This document shows positions 15,526 through 24,216 of a stretch of 64,000 nt of DNA, one piece after another. Each line of letters opens with the position of its first letter. Within the stretch, counting starts at the first letter, position 1. Position numbers and translations under genes: made by a program. The notes below the pieces were generated by a model. The model saw only the letters and a program-made list of their open reading frames with translations. It did not search any database and was not told where the DNA came from. This DNA comes from Brachybacterium tyrofermentans (lineage in GTDB: Bacteria; Actinomycetota; Actinomycetes; Actinomycetales; Dermabacteraceae). The stretch is from assembly GCF_014897585.1 (NCBI RefSeq), contig NZ_JABUXW010000019.1, positions 29,778 to 93,777 of the forward strand. The letters are read 5' to 3'.

Positions 15526-18500
15526 TACAGGACTCCCATCCTTGCCTTCGTGCGGGTGCGAGACGCGCTGCCGGACAGCCCCGCCTCGACCCCCTCTCGG
15601 GAACCGGACCGGACCTGTTCAGCGACGATCTGCGCGAACCGCTCCATTTCGTCATCGGTCATGCCAGCGCCGAGAGCGCGAGCCGTGTTCTCCGTCGTGC
15701 GGACCTGCTCGCCACCGTTGAACCGGACCATCTCGGGACCGGCCTCACCGACCATGTGCCAGCCGGGAGACGCGGACGTGGTGCCCTTCTCGTACCCGCT
15801 CACGTTGCCGTCGAGCGCGTCGAGGATCCCGCCGCGCTTATACGCGACGTGCACGTGGTTGTAGTGCATCCGCTTCGTCGCACCGGTGTTCGCGTACTGC
15901 CGCCCGCTGCGGTGCATGTTCGCGGCACCGAGCGGCGAGTACAGCAGCTCCGTCGGGTGTGATCCCTGCAGGACCGCCCGAGCGAACGCCATCATTTCCG
16001 AGGTCGGACCCGAGCTGTTCGAGAAGTCTCGAGCACGGTTCAGGCCGTGCATCGACGGGACGCCGGACGCGGTGCGAGCGCCGGGCCGGTAGCCCGAGGT
16101 CATCGTCAGCCCGTACTGCCGTGCCAGGTTCGCGGCCCACGTGAGCGAGCCGCCAGTGCCGACGTTGCCCGCAGCCGGAGCTGCCGGTGCCGTCTTGCCA
16201 GACATCCACTCACCGATTGCCGAGCCTGCGTTCTTGCCCGCCTGCACGGTCATCTCACGGACCATGCCGGAGCCGGGGATCAGGTCGGTCGCCTTGCCTG
16301 CCAGCTTCGAGATGATCCCGGCAGGATCCGCGACCGCCTCCGCGATGGTCGAGGCCTTGTCTTTCGCCCAGCCCCAGGCATCGCCTGCGGCACCCTTGAT
16401 GCTGCCCCAGATGCCGCCACCGGCGAACTCCTGGTGCCCGGCACCGAGGAACGACTGCACGCCGGAGACGCCGCCGCCACGCGCTGCAGCGTTGATGCCA
16501 TGCACCCAGTCAGATCCGAGAGCTCGGCCCGCCTCCGGTCGAAGGATCGGCTCACCACCGGACAGCGACAGCCGCCCACCGGTGGGAGACACGAACTCGT
16601 GCACGTCCCGGCCCGGTGTGTAGCCGGGCATGATGCCACCGGTGGCGAAGCCGACCGATGCTGCGGGCAGACGCCACTTGCTTTTCAGGTTCAGCTTGTC
16701 CGCGACGCCGTTGAACGTGGATCGCAGCGTGTCGTTGTACACGTCCTCGACCACGAACCGGACCGGTGCGCGAGCTGCGTCCTTCACCGCGTCCCACGCG
16801 GTCTGGATCCCGGCCTTCATCGTGTCGAACGCATCGCTGATCCGCTCCGTGACGCGGGACAGCTTCGGCTCGATGGTCTTCTCGAACCAGTCCGCGACCG
16901 GCTGGATCACGTTCTTACGGATGAACGACCAGACCTTGTCCAGACCGCGCTTGAACGACTCGAACTTGTCACCGATGAACCCGATCACCTTGCGGAACGT
17001 CGGCCACGCGGTGTTCTGGAACCAGTCAACGACGGGCTGGATCACGGAGTTACGGACGAACTTCCAGACGGCCTGCAGCAGCAGCTTCCAGCCCTCGAAG
17101 CTCTGCCCGATCCACCCGATGACCTTGTCGATCAGCGGCCACACCGTGCCCTTGAACCAGGACACGACGGGCTGGATCACGCGGTCACGGACGAAGGACC
17201 AGGCCGCGCCGATCCCGTCCCGCATCTTGACGAACGCGGCACCGATCCAATCGATCACCGAGGACAGCAGCGGCCAGGCCGTGTTCTTGAACCAGTCCAC
17301 GACTGCGCCGATAGCCGACTTGATGCCGTCCCAGACCGGCTGCATGACGTTGTGCCAGAGCCACATCGCAGCCGGGGCCAGCACGTTCTCGAAGTTCCAG
17401 ACGATGAGGTCGATGTACAGCTGGATCGCGGTCACGACAATGGCGACCGCGAGCTTGATGCCCTCCCAGGCGGGCTGGAACACCGACTGCCAGAGCCACA
17501 TCACGGCCCCGGCGACCGCGTCCCAGGCGGTCTGCAGAGCAGGCCACGCAGTCCCGGTCACCCAGTCCACGGTCGCGCTGATCGCGGTCTGTATCCCGTC
17601 CCAGGCGGGCTTGATCCCGTTCTCGTACAGCCACACCGCGCCCGCGCTGATCGCGTCCCAGGCGGCGAGCATTCCCGGCCACAGGGTGCCCTCGACCCAG
17701 CCCCAGACAGCTGCTGCTGCCGACTTGATCGCGCCCCAGACCTTCTCCCAGATCGCCTGCCCGGCCTCGGTCTTGGTGAAGAACAGAACGAGGCCCGCGA
17801 CGACCGCTGCGATCCCCGCGACGATCCACGTAATCGGGCTCGCCAGCAGAGCGCTGTTCCACGCCCACTGCGCTGCAGTCGACACAGCCGTCGCCGCCTT
17901 CGTGACCGCCTGCCACGCGGCGTATGCCTTCATGCCGAGGTTGACCGCGCCGATCACGGCAGCGAACCCGCCCAGAGCGAGCACTGCAGGCTTGACATAC
18001 TTCACGAGGTTGTCAAGGCCACCGGACGCATCCCGCAGCCAGTCCACAGCATCGGTGAGCATGTCCACCAGCTCGATCTGCACCGAGCGTCCGAACGTTT
18101 CCAGAGCGTCCGAGAGCGTGTCGTTCGCCGTCTCCGACATGCCAGCCATTGCGCCGTCAACGTCTTCCAGACCGGCACCGGCACCGCCGAGCGCTTCCAG
18201 AAACTCCGGCAGATTTTCCTTGCCCAAGTTCCGCAGATCCTGGCCGAACAGCTTGCCCGCCATAGCGGCCTGCTCTGCCGGGTCCTCCACGGACAGCAGC
18301 GCCTCGGTGATCGTCTGCGTCGCCTCCTGCGCGCCCTCGCCACCTTCGAGCATCTGGTTCGCCAGATCCTGCCCTGACAGACCGAGATCCGTCAGCGTGT
18401 CCTGCGCGCCGGAGTTGTTAAGGTCCGTCACGCGGTCGCCCATGCGGCGCACGGACCGGCCCGCAGCGTCGATCCCCTTCTCGCCGTTCTTCGACGCAGC

Positions 18501-19121
18501 CGCGAGAATCCCCATCGTCTGCTCGCCGTTCAGGCCCATCTCCGCGAAGCGGGGACCGAACTTCTTCGTGGCGTCCAGGACGGGGTTGACCATGTCCGGG
18601 CCAGCCTCGGTGGCGGCGCGAGCCATGACGTCGAACCCGGCGTTGGCGTCCTCGACCATGCCCTCACGGAGCAGCGTCCCGACCGTCTTCGTGGCGTCCG
18701 AGACGGAGACGCCCATCGTGTCCGAAAAGTGATAGGCGTACGTGGACATCTGCTCAAGATCCTCTTGCGAGGCGTCCCGCATCCCGTCGATGTTGCCGAT
18801 CACCGACGCGATAATGTCGTTGGTGTCCTCCATCGACTTGCCGATGTTCCCGGCGTACAGATCGCCTGCGGCCTTGCCCGCCTTCTCGGCTTCCTTCGAG
18901 GTGAGGTTCAGCTGCGCCGCGACCTTTTTGTTCGCGGCCTGCATGTCCACTGCGCCCTTGAACCCGACCGCGAGCGCAGCTGCAGCTGTCGCACCTGCAG
19001 CTGCGCCCGCGACCTTCCAGTCCTTGCCCTTGAGAGCGCCGAGCGCTTCGCCCACACCCTGCTGGAACTTGGACGGGTCCAGGTTCAGGTAGCCGGTCAG
19101 CTCGCCAATGTCAAGCGCCAC
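15525..19121 (-). CDS. Tail tape measure protein with M15-like peptidase domain
   Basis: 1198 residues, setting tail length and entering the host at infection. The N-terminus is helical with a hydrophobic patch (about 34-56). Central hydrophobic helices lie near 375-455, and tandem W-rich segments (WDAVAGAVMWLWQSVFQPAWEGI-like) occupy 470-800. Near residues 1030-1140 an M15-type peptidoglycan peptidase domain appears: SGYRPGARTASG, MHGLNRARDF and HYNHVHVAY supply zinc ligands. It would help the tail cross peptidoglycan. GTG 19121 has AAAGGGG 8 bases upstream and lies just after the GT frameshift stop. Confidence 0.92.
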   Translation of the reverse strand: MALDIGELTGYLNLDPSKFQQGVGEALGALKGKDWKVAGAAAGATAAAALAVGFKGAVDMQAANKKVAAQLNLTSKEAEKAGKAAGDLYAGNIGKSMEDTNDIIASVIGNIDGMRDASQEDLEQMSTYAYHFSDTMGVSVSDATKTVGTLLREGMVEDANAGFDVMARAATEAGPDMVNPVLDATKKFGPRFAEMGLNGEQTMGILAAASKNGEKGIDAAGRSVRRMGDRVTDLNNSGAQDTLTDLGLSGQDLANQMLEGGEGAQEATQTITEALLSVEDPAEQAAMAGKLFGQDLRNLGKENLPEFLEALGGAGAGLEDVDGAMAGMSETANDTLSDALETFGRSVQIELVDMLTDAVDWLRDASGGLDNLVKYVKPAVLALGGFAAVIGAVNLGMKAYAAWQAVTKAATAVSTAAQWAWNSALLASPITWIVAGIAAVVAGLVLFFTKTEAGQAIWEKVWGAIKSAAAAVWGWVEGTLWPGMLAAWDAISAGAVWLYENGIKPAWDGIQTAISATVDWVTGTAWPALQTAWDAVAGAVMWLWQSVFQPAWEGIKLAVAIVVTAIQLYIDLIVWNFENVLAPAAMWLWHNVMQPVWDGIKSAIGAVVDWFKNTAWPLLSSVIDWIGAAFVKMRDGIGAAWSFVRDRVIQPVVSWFKGTVWPLIDKVIGWIGQSFEGWKLLLQAVWKFVRNSVIQPVVDWFQNTAWPTFRKVIGFIGDKFESFKRGLDKVWSFIRKNVIQPVADWFEKTIEPKLSRVTERISDAFDTMKAGIQTAWDAVKDAARAPVRFVVEDVYNDTLRSTFNGVADKLNLKSKWRLPAASVGFATGGIMPGYTPGRDVHEFVSPTGGRLSLSGGEPILRPEAGRALGSDWVHGINAAARGGGVSGVQSFLGAGHQEFAGGGIWGSIKGAAGDAWGWAKDKASTIAEAVADPAGIISKLAGKATDLIPGSGMVREMTVQAGKNAGSAIGEWMSGKTAPAAPAAGNVGTGGSLTWAANLARQYGLTMTSGYRPGARTASGVPSMHGLNRARDFSNSSGPTSEMMAFARAVLQGSHPTELLYSPLGAANMHRSGRQYANTGATKRMHYNHVHVAYKRGGILDALDGNVSGYEKGTTSASPGWHMVGEAGPEMVRFNGGEQVRTTENTARALGAGMTDDEMERFAQIVAEQVRSGSREGVEAGLSGSASRTRTKARMGVL

Positions 19122-19125
19122 GCTG

Positions 19126-19838
19126 TTACCCCTTTCGGTTCTCCGGGTAGATAGCGCGGTGCAGCCGCGTCCCGGTGTCTGTCAGTAGTTGCAGGATGCG
19201 GACGGACAGCCACCGCCAGTTGCGATGCCAGAGGATGCCGGACGACAGATCGAGGCCGTACACGCTGTGCATGTCGGCCTCGATCAGTACCCAGTGCTTG
19301 AGCAGCTGGTGCCAGCTCAGCCCGCCGCCTTGCGCCCGCCGCCGCTCGTCTTCGCTCGGGTACTCGTACCATTCCCAGAGCCCGGTCGCTTCGTCGTACT
19401 CGCCCCGCCCGTACGGGTCGTCTTTGCCCGTCGCTGCTCCCGGTTGCGGGCCTGTGCTTTTCCCCCCGCAGCCCAGTAGTCCATCGCCGTGTCCTCGTCG
19501 TACACGGTCCAGAGCATCGCCGCCGTCGCCGCGAGCTTGAGCCTGATGTACGAAACGCCGTCGTCCAGCAGCTCCTGGTACTGCTCTCCGAGGACGTCGG
19601 GGTACAGGTCCATCTCTTCCGCGTCGGAGACGATCTGATCGTCAGCGCTGGGATCGTCAGCGCCTCGCGATGCGCGCTCTGCAGCAGAGATGAGCCGCTG
19701 CACGCGGAGACCAGTCATCGCGTCGAGCGGCTGGATCTCGTAGATCTTGCCCCGGTAGGGCAGCTGCAGCGTCTCGTCCTCTGCAGCGAAGTCGTCGTAG
19801 TCCTGCATGTCGTTCTTGTCGGTCATGGCGCGGGCCAT
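19126..19838 (-). CDS. Tail assembly chaperone GT, -1 frameshift product
   Basis: Zero-frame translation through codon 127 (Lys), then a -1 slip at GGGAAAA (19464-19458) gives 110 extra residues, 237 in all, ending at TAA 19126-19128 just before the tape measure start. The extension carries GLSWHQLLKHWVLIEAD, HSVYGLDLSSG and HRNWRWLSVRILQLL, which look like a genuine T domain, while the zero frame stops after a low-complexity tail. This reproduces lambda G/GT: GT holds the tape measure and recruits the major tail protein. The slip itself is inferred. Confidence 0.8.
19317..19838 (-). CDS. Tail assembly chaperone G (zero-frame product)
   Basis: 173 residues between the major tail protein and the tape measure, acidic in the first 120 residues and Lys/Thr/Gly-rich at the end. 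It should bind the tape measure before tail assembly with the longer GT form. Codons 126-127 (GGA AAA) lie in the slippery heptamer. Starts at 19838 and 19826 are both possible; GGAAGG is rather close to the first and rather far from the second. Confidence 0.8.
   Translation of the reverse strand: MARAMTDKNDMQDYDDFAAEDETLQLPYRGKIYEIQPLDAMTGLRVQRLISAAERASRGADDPSADDQIVSDAEEMDLYPDVLGEQYQELLDDGVSYIRLKLAATAAMLWTVYDEDTAMDYWAAGGKAQARNREQRRAKTTRTGGASTTKRPGSGNGTSTRAKTSGGGRKAAG
19458..19464 (-). other. -1 ribosomal frameshift site GGGAAAA
   Basis: The heptamer is in X-XXY-YYZ register with the zero frame (codons GGA AAA) and is preceded by three further G. It resembles the lambda G-T site GGGAAAG. Confidence 0.8.
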
Positions 19839-19911
19839 TCCTTCCAGTCAGTGTGTGAGTGCGTGAGACAGCTACGGCGGGGACGCTGTACGCCCCCGCC
19901 GCAGCTGCAGC

Positions 19912-19942
19912 CGCTACCGGATCAGTAGCTGGACCGGTAGCG
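19912..19942 (-). terminator. Stem-loop downstream of the major tail protein gene
   Basis: A perfect 9-bp stem, CGCTACCGG/CCGGTAGCG, with a 13-base loop containing TCAGTAGCT, overlapping by 5-6 bases the region just before the stop. A second hairpin (CGGCGGGGACG / CGCCCCCGCCG, 19875-19901) follows in the leftward sense. The same loop motif appears after the capsid gene. It may terminate part of the message or protect its 3' end. Confidence 0.6.
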
Positions 19943-19947
19943 GTCCG

Positions 19948-20439
19948 TCATTCCCCCGGCGCTGCCTCCACCGGGTTGTCGATGCGCTCGCGGGCACCGT
20001 TGCCGGTCAGCGTGAGCGTCGCGGTCGACAGAGCAGTGGTGCTGCCGCCGTCATCCGCGAACCCGGCCATTGCTCGGCCCTGGTACGCCTCGTCGCCGCC
20101 GTTGCGGTTGTACCAGCGAACGTGGACGGTGCCGTCGATCCCGAACTGGTCCGAGGCGGCACGCACGATCTCCTGGCCGGGGTCGTACTCAAGCTCGCCC
20201 GCAGCGCCGGACTGCTTTCGAGCGACCTTGACCGAGAGGGACCACGACTGCCCGGTGCGGGTCTGCGAGGTCCAGCCGTCGCTGTCGTAGTCGGAGTCGT
20301 CCTCGAGGTTGTCGTCCTTGCCGGGGGTGAACTCCTGCACGCCCCGGATGGGGAGCCACGAGTCGGCGGTCGGGTCGTCCGCGCCGGGCAGAACCTCGAC
20401 CTTGAACTTGCGTGCGAGGGTGCTGATCATGTCGTTCAT
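19948..20439 (-). CDS. Major tail protein
   Basis: 163 residues starting MNDMISTLARKFKVEVLPG, with beta-rich segments WLPIRGVQEFTPG, DGWTSQTRTGQSWSLSVKVARK and TVHVRWYNRNGGDEAYQGRAMAG. The position between the tail terminator and the frameshifted chaperone, and similarity to short siphovirus tail-tube proteins, give the call. Hundreds of copies form the tube, consistent with its own 3' stem-loop. The start follows AAGGAG. Confidence 0.8.
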   Translation of the reverse strand: MNDMISTLARKFKVEVLPGADDPTADSWLPIRGVQEFTPGKDDNLEDDSDYDSDGWTSQTRTGQSWSLSVKVARKQSGAAGELEYDPGQEIVRAASDQFGIDGTVHVRWYNRNGGDEAYQGRAMAGFADDGGSTTALSTATLTLTGNGARERIDNPVEAAPGE

Positions 20440-20451
20440 CCGTTGTTCTCC

Positions 20452-20886
20452 TTAGAACGGTCGGTACTGCGTGGGGTGGTGGATCTGCAGTCGGTAGTTG
20501 TCCGTGCGCTCCCAGCGCCGGTTCTCGTCCATCCCGAGGCCTGCCCAGGACAGCCGGTGCGCCTCGATGACGGGCACACCGGCGAGAGTGAAGTGCTCCC
20601 GGCCCTGCAGCAGCCCGAACAGGGTGGCCGCGAGGTCGTTCGCATCGTCGGGGTGAGGTCCGGCCCGGAACCGCGCCTGCAGCAGCACGGCACTGTCCGC
20701 GAGCGCCGGGTCGTCCTCGGTGCCGTACACGGTCAGGGCGACCGCCACGTCGTAGCTCTGCGGGAGCAGGCCGACGGTGATGGGGACCTCGCCCGGCTGG
20801 TAGATGCCGTCGGGACGCCAGGCCCCGACGCCAGCTGCCTGCAGCAGCTCAGCGACACCGGCCACGACTGCGCGAGAGGGGTTCAC
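20452..20886 (-). CDS. Tail terminator-like protein
   Basis: A 144-residue protein (VNPSRAVVAGVAELLQAAG start) with a short alpha/beta pattern, DVAVALTVYGTEDDP and VLLQARFRAGPHPDD, similar to phage tail-terminator proteins that cap the tube. GTG 20886 overlaps the upstream stop (GTGA). It lies between the gp10-like and tail-tube genes, as expected for this role. Confidence 0.7.
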   Translation of the reverse strand: MNPSRAVVAGVAELLQAAGVGAWRPDGIYQPGEVPITVGLLPQSYDVAVALTVYGTEDDPALADSAVLLQARFRAGPHPDDANDLAATLFGLLQGREHFTLAGVPVIEAHRLSWAGLGMDENRRWERTDNYRLQIHHPTQYRPF

Positions 20887-21221
20887 AGTGCCCCCCTGAT
20901 CCCGTCCGCGATGATCTGCCGGACCTGCTCTTTCTGCTCCTGCAGCGTCAGCTCTAGCCACTTCGCTCGACGACCCTCGTCATGCCGGGCCGTCAGATTC
21001 TCGTGCACCGGCACCGCGTAGGGGGTGTCGTAGGTGACTGCAGCCTGGGTGCCCTCGTCGTTGACGGAGGCGCGCCCGGAGCGCTGCAGCGTCCCTTCCT
21101 CGTGCGGGATGCTGCGGTTGGCCTGTTCGAGCACGTACTCGGCAGCGATAGCCAGCGCTCGGCCCGACGCCTCGCTGACGGCCTTGCCGGGGTCGGCCCC
21201 GGCGTTGAACTCGACTTCCAT
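20883..21221 (-). CDS. HK97 gp10-like head-tail joining protein
   Basis: 112 residues with the family pattern: helical N-terminus (VSEASGRALAIAAEYVLEQANRSIPHEEGTLQRSG), then TYDTPYAVPVHENLTARHDEGRRAKWLE, the AxYVHE-like signature of gp10/neck proteins. ATG 21221 has a strong AGGAGGA box. It likely joins tail tube and head neck. Confidence 0.8.
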   Translation of the reverse strand: MEVEFNAGADPGKAVSEASGRALAIAAEYVLEQANRSIPHEEGTLQRSGRASVNDEGTQAAVTYDTPYAVPVHENLTARHDEGRRAKWLELTLQEQKEQVRQIIADGIRGAL

Positions 21222-21234
21222 AGGGGTCCTCCTG

Positions 21235-21561
21235 TCAGGTCAGCGCGACCTCCGTGTGCGAGGGCAGATCGAGCGGGCGACCATCGCGGCGCGCCCTGCT
21301 GATCACGAGCGCGTCACGGTCTTCGAGGTGGACGATCGAGCCAGGCTTGAACGTCTCCCCGTCCTGCAGAGACACGAACACGGTGGCCTCCGAGGTGGTC
21401 TCGGTGCCGTTCTCGTCGCGGACCAGCTTCCGGGTCTCGTCGAGGTAGCAGGGCAGTGAGTCGCTGGTGTCGGCGTACACGTCGCCATAGGCCCCGACGC
21501 CCACCCAGCTGTCGACCGTGACGGTGTGCATGAACAGCTCGTCGAGATCTTCGCCGCTCAT
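21235..21561 (-). CDS. Head closure/stopper-like protein
   Basis: 108 residues, beta-rich (HTVTVDSWVGVGAYGDVYADTS; VSLQDGETFKPGSIVHLEDRDALVIS), the pattern of gp16/FII-type head completion proteins that hold DNA in the filled head. ATG overlaps the upstream stop (ATGA). Confidence 0.65.
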   Translation of the reverse strand: MSGEDLDELFMHTVTVDSWVGVGAYGDVYADTSDSLPCYLDETRKLVRDENGTETTSEATVFVSLQDGETFKPGSIVHLEDRDALVISRARRDGRPLDLPSHTEVALT

Positions 21562-21983
21562 CCCGTCACCTCGATCCGCGTATTCGGCAGAGCGCCCCGC
21601 AGAATCGTGGTCGCGAGGTCGCACAGCTCGGTGAGCGCTGCGACCAGATCCATCTCGGACCGCTCGGACACCTCGTATCCCAGCGATGCTGAGCCGATGC
21701 TCTTGGACGTCACCCGCGCCTGGCGAGTGAGCCCTGCGACGCCGAGGTCGGGGTCGATCCCGAGACGATGCCAGAGCGCCGCCTGGGCGCACGTAGCGTC
21801 GCGGAATGCCTGCCGCACCGTCGGGTCGAGCGGATAGCAGTCCTCGTCGACGCTGTAGAGCGCCGAGATGAGTGCATCGTCGACGCGATGCGAGGCAGCT
21901 CGCAGCAGACGCTCCGGGGACTCGATGGGCTTCTCCCACTGGTCCCACTCGTTCAGGTCCTCCGCTGTCGCGTAGACGCGCAC
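21558..21983 (-). CDS. Head-tail connector (adaptor) protein
   Basis: 141 residues, mostly helical: YATAEDLNEW, LLRAASHRVDDALISALY, DPTVRQAFRDATCAQAALWH, as in gp6/gp15-like adaptors that bind the portal. GTG 21983 chosen because AGGAGGT lies 7 bases upstream. Confidence 0.7.
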   Translation of the reverse strand: MRVYATAEDLNEWDQWEKPIESPERLLRAASHRVDDALISALYSVDEDCYPLDPTVRQAFRDATCAQAALWHRLGIDPDLGVAGLTRQARVTSKSIGSASLGYEVSERSEMDLVAALTELCDLATTILRGALPNTRIEVTG

Positions 21984-22132
21984 GAGGCACCTCCTGTCGT
22001 GAGTGTGTGCGGGCTGGGGGGGGTGACGAGGCGCGCTGCAGCCCATGACAGCCGGGGAAGGGATCACCCGACCGGTCTGCAGCTCACGAGGCCCGCAACT
22101 CGTGTTCACGCCCCGCCACCCAGATCAGGGGG

Positions 22133-22459
22133 TCAGGCCTCGGGCTCGAGCGCCGTCACGCGGGCGACCAGGGCGTCCCAGTCCTCCTGCGAGGGCGCTC
22201 CGTCCTTGCCTGCGGGGCCGGTCGCGCCCTTGGCACCGTCCTTGCCCGCAGAGCCGGTCGCGCCCTTAGCGCCGTCCGCGCCAGCCGGACCCTCGGGACC
22301 CTCGGGACCCTCGGGACCCTCCGGGCCGGGCGTCAGCTCGACGCCGTCCACGTTGGTCCGTGCCTCGACGATCGCCGCCCGGATCTTGTTGTGATCCGCG
22401 ACGTGCGTCTCTGCACCCTCGACCGCCTCAGCGGGAAGGGGTGCCTTCCAGTCAGCCAT
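22133..22459 (-). CDS. Collagen-like head fibre/decoration protein
   Basis: 108 residues: a folded head (ADWKAPLPAEAVEGAETHVADHNKIR), about 16 GXY triplets (GPEGPEGPEGPEGPAG, then GAKGATGSAGKDGAKG), and a short helical trimerisation-like end (EDWDALVARVTALEPEA). The collagen-like middle predicts a trimeric fibre. The place just after the capsid suggests a head decoration. Confidence 0.75.
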   Translation of the reverse strand: MADWKAPLPAEAVEGAETHVADHNKIRAAIVEARTNVDGVELTPGPEGPEGPEGPEGPAGADGAKGATGSAGKDGAKGATGPAGKDGAPSQEDWDALVARVTALEPEA

Positions 22460-22506
22460 GCTTGGCCGTCCTTTCCTGTCGTGCTGTCAGAGGTGGAGCG
22501 CAGCCC

Positions 22507-22539
22507 CTACCAGGCGGGCGTCAGTAGCTCGCCTGGTAG
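22507..22539 (-). terminator. Stem-loop downstream of the major capsid gene
   Basis: A perfect 10-bp stem, CTACCAGGCG/CGCCTGGTAG, with a 13-base loop containing TCAGTAGCT, 8 bases past the capsid stop. It shares loop length and loop sequence with the stem after the major tail gene. Confidence 0.6.
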
Positions 22540-22546
22540 AGGTCTG

Positions 22547-23395
22547 TCATTCCCCCGACGCATCTCCGAGGGTGCCGACCAGCACGCCCTTGTCGGACAG
22601 ACGCTTCACCGCGTAGTGCATCGTGGTCACGACGTCGGTGGAGCGGGCGAGCGCGTGACGCTCGGTCTCGACCAGCGGGCGACGCTTGTACAGCAGCCCC
22701 AGCGCCTGGTTCTTGACGACCAGGAACTTGCCAGCCTCGACCCGGTTCGTGGTGAACACCGGCACGCCGCCGATGATGCCGATCTGACCGCGCCGGACCA
22801 CGGACTCCGCGCCGAGCTTCGCAGCGTTGACGAACTGGTCATCACGGAACGCCTGCGCCTGCTGCGCGGCGTTGATGTACACGCCCGCGAAGTCCTCGGG
22901 CTCCCACTCGTCACCGAAGGTGGCGATGCCGTCGACCATCGCGTCCCAGCCGAACGCCTCGGACGTGGTGGTCGCGGACAGAGGCGAGCCGTTGCCGCCC
23001 CCGGTGGCCTGGGCTGCGGTGATCAGATCCGCGTCGACCTTGCGAGCCGCGAGCAGCGCGAACTGCCGACGCGCCTCAGCCTCGGGATCACCGAGACCGA
23101 CGAGACGGGAGCGGTCCGAGATGGACACGCCCTTACCGGCCTCCTTGATCTTCGCGGTGCTGTCCTTCGTGGTCAGCTTCTCCGGCGTGATCGCCGCGCC
23201 CTCGGTGAGATCGTCCAGCTCGCTGAGCGCGCCCCACTTCGGGAAGTGGATCGTGTCGCCGGGCTGGCCTTCGAGGGTGCTGTCCTCCTTCACAGCCGGG
23301 GAGCCCGCGACGCGAACCTTGCCCTCGAACTCGGCCTGGGCCATGTCCCCGTAGACCTCGGGGACGATCATGTCTGCGCTGGTGGTCTGTGCCAT
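22547..23395 (-). CDS. Major capsid protein (HK97 fold)
   Basis: 282 residues. The N-terminal part AQTTSADMIVPEVYGDMAQAE, then GDTIHFPKWGALSELDDLTEG and SDRSRLVGLGDPEAEARRQFA, resembles the N4 gp56-type/HK97-fold capsids. It lies between a scaffold-like gene and the connectors. No N-terminal pro-domain is seen, in line with the separate scaffold. Start follows GGAGAAGCC. Confidence 0.85.
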   Translation of the reverse strand: MAQTTSADMIVPEVYGDMAQAEFEGKVRVAGSPAVKEDSTLEGQPGDTIHFPKWGALSELDDLTEGAAITPEKLTTKDSTAKIKEAGKGVSISDRSRLVGLGDPEAEARRQFALLAARKVDADLITAAQATGGGNGSPLSATTTSEAFGWDAMVDGIATFGDEWEPEDFAGVYINAAQQAQAFRDDQFVNAAKLGAESVVRRGQIGIIGGVPVFTTNRVEAGKFLVVKNQALGLLYKRRPLVETERHALARSTDVVTTMHYAVKRLSDKGVLVGTLGDASGE

Positions 23396-23407
23396 GTTGG
23401 CTTCTCC

Positions 23408-24160
23408 TTACTTGCTCGCCGCGAGGCGGCGGTACGTATCCGGGTCCGATGCGTACAGCTCATTTCGCTGCTGCATCGTCATGTCTCGGAACTTCTCCTG
23501 CGTGATCGCGCCGTCACCGTCACCTCCGGTGAAGTCAGCGCTGCTGCGTGCCGCCGCCTGGGTGGACGCAAGATAGGGATTCGTCTTGACCTCATCCTCG
23601 ATTGCCGCCGCCAGGGCGTCGCTGTCGGTGGGGTCAAGGCCCTTAACTCGCTCATGGAACGAGTTGGTATTGAGAAGGCGGGCCGGGTCGGCGTTCTTGC
23701 CGGGCGCTGCGCGGAACACGGCCAGCTCGACGCGAGCGGCGCGGGCGTCGGCCTCGGCCTGCTCGCGGGCTGCTGCAGCTGCCTGCACCGGGTCCTCGTT
23801 CGAGCCCTCGTCCGGCTCGATGCCTGCAGCCTTGAGGATCGCCTGGACGCGCTCGTCGGCCTCGGTCTTCGCGGCGTCGCGCTCGGAGCGGTAGCGGCCC
23901 GAGTCGTCCCGGCCACGGCGCAGCTCGCGCTGTGCCCAGTCGGGCAGCTCTTCGACGGTCTGCGCCTCGGTCACGCCAGAATCGCTCTGTGCGCGCTCGT
24001 GAACCTCTCGGGGCGTAGGAGTGCTGCCCTGCTCTCCCGATCGATCCTGGCCGCTGTTCTGTGCTTCCTGGCCGTCGTTCTGCTGCTGGCTGCTCTGCTG
24101 CTGCGCCTCAGCGCTCTGCTGCTGCTGGCCGTCCGTGCTCTGCGGGTCGTCGTTCGGCAT
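23408..24160 (-). CDS. Scaffold protein
   Basis: A 250-residue, highly charged and Gln-rich protein: Q/S/E-rich disordered first ~60 residues, a long helix with SERDAAKTEADERVQAILKAAG and AAAAREQAEADARAARVELAVFR, then ITQEKFRDMTMQQRNELYASDPDTYRRLA near the end, the usual C-terminal capsid-binding motif of siphovirus scaffolds. The ATG has GGAGGGA in front. Confidence 0.85.
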   Translation of the reverse strand: MPNDDPQSTDGQQQQSAEAQQQSSQQQNDGQEAQNSGQDRSGEQGSTPTPREVHERAQSDSGVTEAQTVEELPDWAQRELRRGRDDSGRYRSERDAAKTEADERVQAILKAAGIEPDEGSNEDPVQAAAAAREQAEADARAARVELAVFRAAPGKNADPARLLNTNSFHERVKGLDPTDSDALAAAIEDEVKTNPYLASTQAAARSSADFTGGDGDGAITQEKFRDMTMQQRNELYASDPDTYRRLAASK

Positions 24161-24216
24161 TGCTGGTTCCCTCCTGGGGTTGTCATCCCCCCGACGCCTG
24201 GCCGGGGGTCCTGCCC

